Positions 6,287 through 11,934 of a stretch of 17,374 nucleotides of DNA are shown here, piece after piece (the stretch's first letter is position 1; each line of letters begins with the position of its first letter). The stretch covers positions 1 to 17,374 of the forward strand of contig CAYJKC010000042.1 of the NCBI GenBank assembly GCA_964370675.1, in the 5' to 3' direction. The notes beneath the pieces were generated by a model, which saw only the letters and a list, made by a program, of their open reading frames with translations, was not told where the DNA came from and searched no databases. The translations under genes were made by a program, and so were the position numbers. The DNA is from CAYJAD01 sp964370675 (GTDB lineage: Bacteria > Desulfobacterota > Desulfovibrionia > Desulfovibrionales > Desulfovibrionaceae).

Positions 6287-9055
6287 TTATGAAGAATGAA
6301 TTGCTCTTGATAGCCAAAAATGCAGAGTTTTATAGAGAATATCGGCATCAATAGGTTTTGTAATATGGTCATTCATTCCATGCGAAAGACTTATTTCTTT
6401 GTCACCTTTCATGGCATGAGCAGACATTGCTATTATGGGCAGGTCAGCATATTTTGCTTGTTCACGTATATTTTTTGTAGCAGTATACCCATCCATAACG
6501 GGCATTTGAATATCCATAAGTATAGCATGATATGTATTATTTTTAAGCTTTTGCAAAGCTTCTTGTCCATTTTCTGCTACATCTATTGTGTATCCTGCAA
6601 CTTGCAATATTTCCTTGGCAACAATTTGATTTATTTCATTATCTTCAACAAGAAGTAAACGTTTACCTCTTAATACCTCTGCCACTTCATTTTGGTCTAG
6701 CTGTATATCTTGTTCTTGTTGGTTGACCACATCATTAAATAAGGGAAATGTAGTTGTAAATGCAAAAGTAGTACCTTTGCCTAGTTCACTTTCAACATAT
6801 ATTTCTCCACCCATAAGTTTAATGATTCTTTTAGAAATTACTAATCCTAAACCTGTGCCGCCATATCTACGTGTTACAGAGCTATCCGCTTGCGAAAAGG
6901 CTGAAAAAAGCTTTTCTTCTTGCTCCGCCGATAAACCTATACCAGTATCACTTACAGCGAATGTACAATGTAAATTGTTATTATTATGTATATAAGTTTC
7001 AATTTCTAAAAAGACCTTTCCTCCCGAATCTGTAAATTTAATAGCATTACTTACAAGATTAAAGATAACTTGTTTTAAGCGCAATGAGTCGCCAAGAATA
7101 AAAGTTTTATTATGATGCTCACTGCAGGATATATCTAAAATTAAGCCTTTATCAGTGCAAGTATGCCCATATAAATCTAAAACTTCCTTCCCAATGCTAT
7201 GCAAGGTAAAAGGGTGTTTTTCTATTTCAAGTTTACCAGCTTCAATTTTGGAAAAGTCTAAAATATCATCAATAATACGCATGAGATTTTTTGCAGAACT
7301 TACAATTTTTTCTACATACTCTTTTTGCACATCCTCTAAATATGTTAAATTTAAAAGATGCAATAAACCCAATATTCCATTCATGGGCGTGCGAATTTCA
7401 TGGCTCATATTAGCAAGAAATTCTCCCTTTGCTTGACTGCTTTGTTCTGCAAATTCCTTAGCATAGCGTAATTGATCTTCTGTTTCATGTAGTTCTGCTA
7501 GCATAGCCTTGTATTCACGTAAATCCCTAAGGTATGCAATAGCACAGTTTTTACCTTGATAAGTGGCACTACGCACACGTATCTCTAAGGGGATTTTTTC
7601 AGAAGTAAAAGGATTAATAAGCATAAATTCTAGATCATCCTCCAGACCTAATAAAGCTTTTTTTAAGTTTTCTTGAATAATTTGGAGGGATGATTGACCA
7701 TTTGGTTGAAATTCTGGAACAGTTTTAATAAAATTTTTCAAATAAGTTTCTTTATCATCAAAACCAAAAAGTTTGTGGCAGACAGAATTACAATATATAA
7801 GCTGTTCATTTTCATCCCAAAAATGTACTCCACTAGGTAAAGCATCCAAGATGGCTTGATTGCGCAACTCTGCAGCTTCTGCTAATGCTTTAGACGCCTT
7901 AATTTCACGCAAATCACGAACATAAGCTAACACAACTTCTGTATTTTGATAAGCACCACGTACAAGAGTTACTTCTGATGGTAGAAGAGTACCATCTTTA
8001 GTACAATGCATCCATTCAAAAGAGCAAAATCCAGAAGACATGCACTCTTTTAGGCGATTATGAGCTTGCAAAACGCTAGAGCCGCCATCAGGTTGTTTTT
8101 CTGGTGATAGTTTATAAAAGTTATCTAAATAACTTTGTTTATCTTCAAAGCCAAAAAGTTGTACAGTGGCATTATTGCAGTCTATAGGATTAAAATTGGC
8201 ATCAAAAATATTTGAACCCAAAGGCATGCCATCAAACATTGTCTTTATGCGTTCTTCAGCAGCAAGAGCTTTTGCCTCCTTTTCTCGAAGTTCTCGTAAA
8301 TCATAAATATACTCAGCAACAAAGTCCGCATCATCATAAGCGAATCGGCGCAAAATAATTTGTGAAGGAATGCTGTTGCCATCAATATCAAGCCACACCC
8401 ATTCAATATTTCTTTGCCCTTCTTCAAAAGATTTTTCTATTTCTTCAAGATTATAACTCAATGACTCTCTACCATTTTCTTGATACTTGGGATAAAATAT
8501 TTGCATATTTTCACTATACTCGTTCATGTGCTTTAAACCTAAGAGATCAAGAAAACTAGAATTACAATCCAACATACGTTTTCCTCTACTCCACAAACAC
8601 ATAGCTGTAGGAGAAGCATCTAAAATTGTTTTGAAATTCTTATCAGTAAAGTATTGATATTCACTGGCAGCTGCATTGTGCATAAAACCCACCAAGATGG
8701 ACATGCATTCATATTGTAGGGTAGTAATGGTATACTCAACAGATTTTTCACCCGACCAAGGAAGGGTATGCATCCAAAAAAAACGAGTATAATGATTTTG
8801 TAGTGCTACTTGTAAGAATTCTATTTTTGCGTGTACGGAATTGGTGCCATTGGGTTGGACTGGTGGACTAAAAATTTTAAAATTTATTTGCATTTCCTCT
8901 TCAGATTTCACACGAAAAATATCTAAAAAACTTTTTGAGCAATATAGTATTTTTCCTTCAGTATTCCAACAACAAATAGGACTTTTATGATCTTTAAAAG
9001 TACGTTGCAAAAAAGTGCGCGCTAACATATTTTGCTTATCACTGATATATGACAT
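6287..9055 (-). CDS. Soluble hybrid histidine kinase with four PAS units and a receiver
   Basis: Cytoplasmic sensor kinase of 922 residues with no membrane helix. Four PAS units occupy about 20-130, 135-255, 268-385 and 395-515. Each carries a related phrase (for example SPEKQPDG or VPEFQPNG), and units 2-4 end in YDLREL or RDLRE. HisKA follows with FLANMSHEIRTPMNG (phospho-acceptor His about 552). The HATPase has N-box NLVSNAIKF (about 667-675), G1 DTGIGL (about 703) and G2 GGTGLGL (about 732). A C-terminal receiver has acidic pair ED, phospho-acceptor Asp about 848 (LMDIQMPVMDG), Ser about 878 and Lys about 900 (ITKP), so it looks active. No Hpt domain or output regulator is adjacent, so phosphotransfer must go to a distant partner. 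The start is ATG 9055 with AAGGA 5 nt upstream; a TTG at 9076 would add 7 residues but lacks a ribosome-binding site. The ligand is unknown. Confidence 0.93.
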   Translation of the reverse strand: MSYISDKQNMLARTFLQRTFKDHKSPICCWNTEGKILYCSKSFLDIFRVKSEEEMQINFKIFSPPVQPNGTNSVHAKIEFLQVALQNHYTRFFWMHTLPWSGEKSVEYTITTLQYECMSILVGFMHNAAASEYQYFTDKNFKTILDASPTAMCLWSRGKRMLDCNSSFLDLLGLKHMNEYSENMQIFYPKYQENGRESLSYNLEEIEKSFEEGQRNIEWVWLDIDGNSIPSQIILRRFAYDDADFVAEYIYDLRELREKEAKALAAEERIKTMFDGMPLGSNIFDANFNPIDCNNATVQLFGFEDKQSYLDNFYKLSPEKQPDGGSSVLQAHNRLKECMSSGFCSFEWMHCTKDGTLLPSEVTLVRGAYQNTEVVLAYVRDLREIKASKALAEAAELRNQAILDALPSGVHFWDENEQLIYCNSVCHKLFGFDDKETYLKNFIKTVPEFQPNGQSSLQIIQENLKKALLGLEDDLEFMLINPFTSEKIPLEIRVRSATYQGKNCAIAYLRDLREYKAMLAELHETEDQLRYAKEFAEQSSQAKGEFLANMSHEIRTPMNGILGLLHLLNLTYLEDVQKEYVEKIVSSAKNLMRIIDDILDFSKIEAGKLEIEKHPFTLHSIGKEVLDLYGHTCTDKGLILDISCSEHHNKTFILGDSLRLKQVIFNLVSNAIKFTDSGGKVFLEIETYIHNNNNLHCTFAVSDTGIGLSAEQEEKLFSAFSQADSSVTRRYGGTGLGLVISKRIIKLMGGEIYVESELGKGTTFAFTTTFPLFNDVVNQQEQDIQLDQNEVAEVLRGKRLLLVEDNEINQIVAKEILQVAGYTIDVAENGQEALQKLKNNTYHAILMDIQMPVMDGYTATKNIREQAKYADLPIIAMSAHAMKGDKEISLSHGMNDHITKPIDADILYKTLHFWLSRAIHSS

Positions 9056-9060
9056 AGCAT

Positions 9061-9065
9061 TCCTT
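9061..9065 (-). promoter_or_regulatory. Ribosome-binding site deciding the kinase start
   Basis: AAGGA on the minus strand lies 5 nt before ATG 9055. The longer reading frame from TTG 9076 has only AT-rich sequence before it, so the ATG is chosen. Confidence 0.7.
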
Positions 9066-9134
9066 AATATTGACAAAAATTAAAGAAAGTAGACACTTTG
9101 AAAACATCTATTTATCAGAAAACTGTATGAAATT

Positions 9135-9150
9135 ATGTTAAATCTAACAT
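9135..9150. promoter_or_regulatory. Palindrome ATGTTA-N4-TAACAT upstream of the kinase
   Basis: A perfect 6-bp inverted repeat with a 4-nt spacer (AATC), ending 80 bp upstream of the kinase ATG. The layout resembles operators of Fnr-like or other dimeric regulators. A weak promoter-like pair on the minus strand (TTGCGA, 17-nt spacer, TAGATT) overlaps it, so it could be an operator for the kinase gene. The binder is unknown. Confidence 0.4.
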
Positions 9151-9335
9151 GCTCACAACATATTCGCAATACGAAAATGGTATTTTATATATTTTTTAAA
9201 TGAAATGAATTACATTGTATTCTTGAATTTTTATAGTAGCACAAGCAGGTCAATCTATAAGCAAAAATTTTAAATATGCTTGTAAACAATCTTGGCAATC
9301 ACTAATTAATATTTTATGATATTAGATTATAGATA

Positions 9336-9363
9336 TTACTCAATCTTACTCAATCTGATTGAG
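9336..9363. repeat. Tandem repeat TTACTCAATC x2 followed by inverted GATTGAG
   Basis: Two perfect 10-bp tandem copies (9336-9345 and 9346-9355) are followed, after one base, by GATTGAG at 9357-9363. GATTGAG is the inverse of CTCAATC in the second copy, so three half-sites are present: two direct and one inverted. The 10-bp period places all of them on one face of the helix. This looks like a protein-binding cluster, but no known family is recognised. Confidence 0.45.
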
Positions 9364-9607
9364 CTATACACGATTCATCAACTTTATATCATTAATATAA
9401 TCATAAATTAGTACAAAATCATCCTTTATACTTATAATTGATTATACATAGTACGCATCATGATGATCACTAGCAAGAATAAAAAACTGGTAAATATGTT
9501 GTAAAAACAATTAACCGTAGAAATAACGTATCAAATCTGTTTGCCCCTCTTTTTGGTGAAGAACCTTTTTAGTGAAGACCACTTATACAATACAGGAGAT
9601 AAAAGTT

Positions 9608-9642
9608 AAGCCCCATGCGGCTTTATGGGCTTTATGGGGCTT
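9608..9642 (-). terminator. Hairpin downstream of tRNA-Ser, probable terminator
   Basis: AAGCCCCAT (9608-9616) and ATGGGGCTT (9634-9642) form a perfect 9-bp stem with a 17-nt loop, beginning 15 bp past the encoded CCA. On the minus strand it is followed by AACTTTT, a short T-run. The segment contains three copies of GGCTTTAT (near 9619, 9628 and 9638). Confidence 0.6.
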
Positions 9643-9657
9643 TATAATATTTGTTAA

Positions 9658-9749
9658 TGGCGGAGAGGGGGAGATTCGAACTCCCGGTACGCTATTAACG
9701 TACACACGATTTCCAATCGTGCTCCTTAGACCAACTCGGACACCTCTCC
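9658..9749 (-). tRNA. tRNA-Ser (anticodon GGA)
   Basis: The minus strand folds as a class II tRNA. The acceptor stem GGAGAGG (9749-9743) pairs with CCTCTCC (9668-9662), followed by discriminator G at 9661 and an encoded CCA at 9660-9658. The anticodon arm is CACGA-TTGGAAA-TCGTG with GGA at 9714-9712, reading UCC and UCU. A long variable arm (GTACG ... CGTAC) and a T arm GGGAG-TTCGAAT-CTCCC are present. The long variable arm and G discriminator are serine hallmarks. Confidence 0.97.
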
Positions 9750-10045
9750 TTAATCAGCGAAAAACTTTTTACGCAAAATAGTAACTTTTGGCAAGTCTTT
9801 TTGCTAGAATTGAAATTTATTTTGTTTTCAAACTCTGCAACTTTGTATATTAAACTTAACAATAGACTAAGCACTACTATGAAAAATCTTTCATTCAGAA
9901 AGCCATGCTACAGTTAAAATATGAATATTACTTACTATTCATAGGTGGTTACACAAAAATCAAATACTTAGTACCAAAGCAAAGTTTCTCCTCTCTTTGA
10001 CTCATTGGATCGTGCTAACTTTGTCACCACTGTATGAATAATATT
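9750..10045. other. Spacer between gpsA and tRNA-Ser
   Basis: About 300 bp, AT-rich, holding the tRNA promoter at its left end. No coding region and no clear intrinsic terminator for gpsA were seen; only a short AT-only inverted repeat (10034-10056) straddles the gpsA stop codon. Confidence 0.5.
9766..9794 (-). promoter_or_regulatory. Probable sigma-70 promoter of tRNA-Ser
   Basis: On the minus strand, TTGCCA (9794-9789) is separated by 17 nt from TAAAAA (9771-9766). The start point would be roughly 10 nt before the tRNA 5' end, a typical distance for tRNA genes. The -10 matches only 4 of 6. Confidence 0.4.
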
Positions 10046-11053
10046 TTAATATTCATCTTTTAGACTACGTGACATAAGGTTAATAACGCTTTGTTTGGGT
10101 TGACATTTATTGTACAAAATATCATAAACAGCATGAATTATTGGCGCACTTATTTTTAATTGTTGCGTAATAGCATATACAGCTTCAGTGGTTTTAACCC
10201 CTTCCGCTACCATACCAAGGCTTGTTAAAATATGTTCTAGACTTTCACCTTTTCCTAGGCGCAACCCTACTTGGCGATTACGTGAAAGATCACCCATACA
10301 TGTGAGCATCAAATCCCCAAGACCAGAAAGCCCCATAAAGGTCATGGGATCTGCCCCCATGGCAACACCAAAGCGACTCATTTCTGCTAGACCGCGAGTT
10401 AGCAAAGCCGCACGGCTATTATGTCCAAGACCAAGCCCATCGCATACTCCAGCAGCTATGGCCATTATATTTTTCAATGCCCCACCAAGCTCAATACCTA
10501 GGATATCATTACCAGAATAGCACCGAAAATATTCTGAAGAAAATGCCATTAACATTTGCTTAGCAAATACACCGCCAACACAACCAAGAACTACTGCTGT
10601 TGGTTGTTTTTCCATCACTTCTGCAGCAAAGGATGGACCTGATAAAATGGCATATTGTGGATTTTTTTCTCCAAGCACATCTTGTACAACTTGATACATG
10701 GTCTTTCCACTGCTGCTTTCAAGTCCTTTAGCTGTATTAATCAAGGGCACATTTTGTGGTAAATACTCCATGCAAGCATGTAAAAAAGCACGCAAACTTT
10801 GAGTTGGTATGGCTAACACAATAGCATTACTTTGCGCCATGGAGCTAAGCTTTGTTGTTGCATGTATATTTGCATTTAACTTGAAGCCTGCTAAGTAGCG
10901 TGTATTTTCATGTTTTATATTAATGGTATCTGCTAAATTACTATCGCGTAAAATAAGGTTTACAGCATATCCATTTTCTGCCAGAGTTTGAGCAAGAGCA
11001 GTGCCCCAACTACCGCCACCGGCCACGGAAAAATGCAATTTATCGCTTGGCAT
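10046..11053 (-). CDS. gpsA: Glycerol-3-phosphate dehydrogenase [NAD(P)+]
   Basis: Cytoplasmic enzyme of 335 residues that makes sn-glycerol 3-phosphate from dihydroxyacetone phosphate for phospholipid synthesis. The N-terminal Rossmann motif is at about 11-20 (AGGGSWGTAL, where many homologues have GAGSWGTAL). K109 in NTAKGLE and K194 in GGALKNIMAIAAGVCDGLG are the conserved catalytic-region lysines. The C-terminal domain has GHNSRAALLTRGLAEM (about 210-225), GLGDLMLTC (about 244-252) and the substrate-binding SRNRQVG (about 257-263). The length is normal for the family. The ATG is preceded by AAGGA about 9 nt upstream. It is divergent from rpsU across about 100 bp. Confidence 0.97.
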   Translation of the reverse strand: MPSDKLHFSVAGGGSWGTALAQTLAENGYAVNLILRDSNLADTINIKHENTRYLAGFKLNANIHATTKLSSMAQSNAIVLAIPTQSLRAFLHACMEYLPQNVPLINTAKGLESSSGKTMYQVVQDVLGEKNPQYAILSGPSFAAEVMEKQPTAVVLGCVGGVFAKQMLMAFSSEYFRCYSGNDILGIELGGALKNIMAIAAGVCDGLGLGHNSRAALLTRGLAEMSRFGVAMGADPMTFMGLSGLGDLMLTCMGDLSRNRQVGLRLGKGESLEHILTSLGMVAEGVKTTEAVYAITQQLKISAPIIHAVYDILYNKCQPKQSVINLMSRSLKDEY

Positions 11054-11091
11054 ATTAATTATTCCTTATGCAAAAAAAGACAAAAAAAAAC

Positions 11092-11118
11092 TTGATTTTT
11101 ATTTGGCGTACCTATAAA
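11092..11118 (+). promoter_or_regulatory. Probable promoter of rpsU and the downstream block
   Basis: TTGATT at 11092-11097 and TATAAA at 11113-11118 with a 15-nt spacer (16 nt if CTTGAT is taken as -35). Transcription would start near 11125, leaving a leader of about 30 nt before the rpsU start. The -10 is good; the spacing is short. Confidence 0.5.
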
Positions 11119-11137
11119 ATGCTACCTCATTACACAA

Positions 11138-11149
11138 AAGGGGGGTGAT
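11138..11149 (+). promoter_or_regulatory. Extended Shine-Dalgarno of rpsU that decides a TTG start
   Basis: AAGGGGGGTGAT closely matches the full anti-SD complement (AAGGAGGTGAT). It runs over the GTG at 11145, so that GTG cannot be its start codon; the TTG at 11154 lies 8 nt after the G-run, an ideal distance. Confidence 0.75.
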
Positions 11150-11153
11150 TTCC

Positions 11154-11357
11154 TTGCCCGGAGTTTTCCTTAACGAAGATGATTATAATTTCGATATTGC
11201 CTTGCGCCGCTTTAAAAAGCAAGTAGAAAAGGCTGGTGTGCTTTCTGAAATGAAAAAACGTCAACACTACGAAAAGCCAAGCGTAATGCGCAAAAAGAAA
11301 AAAGCTGCTGCCAGAAAGCGGCTCATGAAAAAGATTAGAAAAATGAACATGGGTTAA
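11154..11357 (+). CDS. rpsU: 30S ribosomal protein S21
   Basis: Small basic ribosomal protein of 67 residues with the S21 features: an acidic N-terminal stretch, ALRRFKKQVEKAG (about 16-28), MKKRQHYEKPS (about 33-43), then a Lys/Arg-rich tail. S21 sits near the mRNA 5' end and the anti-SD on the 30S platform. A GTG at 11145 would give 70 residues but lies inside the Shine-Dalgarno. Starting at TTG 11154 gives MPGVFLNEDD, which fits the MPGV(F/Y)L start I recall from related S21 proteins. It is first in the block rpsU-yqeY-mutS2-dnaG-rpoD and is followed by a hairpin, as in the classical macromolecular-synthesis operon. Confidence 0.93.
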   Translation: MPGVFLNEDDYNFDIALRRFKKQVEKAGVLSEMKKRQHYEKPSVMRKKKKAAARKRLMKKIRKMNMG

Positions 11358-11393
11358 TTTCCCCTTTAGTTTCATTTTAATATCAAAGTTTTG

Positions 11394-11418
11394 CGGGGAA
11401 TTCTTTTTGAATTCCCCG
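11394..11418 (+). terminator. Hairpin between rpsU and yqeY, probable partial terminator
   Basis: CGGGGAATTC (11394-11403) and GAATTCCCCG (11409-11418) form a perfect 10-bp stem with a TTTTT loop. The tail (TATCTTTCT) is T-rich but interrupted, so termination may be partial. This would let rpsU be made in excess over the genes behind it. Confidence 0.65.
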
Positions 11419-11467
11419 TATCTTTCTAAGCCCCAAATTTTATACCCTTTAATATACAGGGCAGATT

Positions 11468-11920
11468 ATGACTCTTAATGAACGCATAGAACAAGAATAC
11501 ATTGCAGCCTATAAGGCGAAAGATCAGCTTAAACTTGACGTATTGCGCTTGCTTAAAACTGCTGCAAAAAATCTTTTGGTGGAGCTTAAGCGTTCTGAAG
11601 GTAGCCTTGATGACAGCGAAATGATGGATGTTATTTTACGCCAAGCTAAACAACGTCAAGATTCAATAGTTCAATACCGCGATGCTAAGCGTCCAGATTT
11701 AGCTGAGCGTGAAGCTGCCGAGCTTACCATTTTGCAAGAATATCTACCTGCCATGCTTAGCGAAACCGAACTAAATGATGCCATCACCAAAGCCATTATT
11801 GATACGGGAGCAAGCTCACCTCAAGACATGGGCAAGGTTATGAATGCCATCATGGCCAAATATAAAGGTCAAGTTGATGGTAAAGAATTATCAAACAAAG
11901 TACGGGCAAGCCTTAATTAG
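11468..11920 (+). CDS. yqeY: GatB/YqeY domain protein
   Basis: Protein of 150 residues spanning the YqeY domain, also found at the C-terminus of the GatB subunit of tRNA-dependent amidotransferase, where it contacts tRNA. Family signatures are visible: DVLRLLKTAAKN near 25-36, the R-QA-QR-DSI-QY-DA-RPDLAE-E run at about 58-83, EYLPAMLSE (about 91-99), and MGKVMNAIMAKYKGQVDGKE (about 121-140). The stand-alone protein's role is not settled; linkage to rpsU/dnaG/rpoD is common in bacteria. AGGG precedes the ATG by about 7 nt. It ends 14 bp before mutS2, so the two are probably co-transcribed. Confidence 0.93.
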   Translation: MTLNERIEQEYIAAYKAKDQLKLDVLRLLKTAAKNLLVELKRSEGSLDDSEMMDVILRQAKQRQDSIVQYRDAKRPDLAEREAAELTILQEYLPAMLSETELNDAITKAIIDTGASSPQDMGKVMNAIMAKYKGQVDGKELSNKVRASLN

Positions 11921-11934
11921 CCAACTATATTTAC

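Larger units (their letters stand above)
9056..9657. other. AT-rich intergenic region between tRNA-Ser and the kinase
   Basis: About 600 bp with no credible coding region on either strand. It contains the palindrome at 9135, the tandem/inverted repeat at 9336, a CATCATGATG palindrome near 9447-9457, and the tRNA-proximal hairpin at 9608-9642. The kinase promoter probably lies within it, but no convincing sigma-70 or sigma-28 match was found. Confidence 0.55.

Noticed and set aside
9572..9781. Plus-strand open frame across tRNA-Ser
   Set aside because: It reads through the antisense of a complete tRNA gene; its 'GEGEIRTPGTLLTYTRFP' string is the well-known false translation of tRNA-Ser.
10034..10056. 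Inverted repeat ATGAAT ... ATTCAT at the gpsA stop
   Set aside because: The stem is almost all A/T with a mismatch and no GC core, so it is unlikely to be a terminator.
11130..11375. Minus-strand open frame of 81 codons opposite rpsU
   Set aside because: It is antisense to the conserved S21 gene; its Phe-rich text is the reverse reading of Lys-rich codons.
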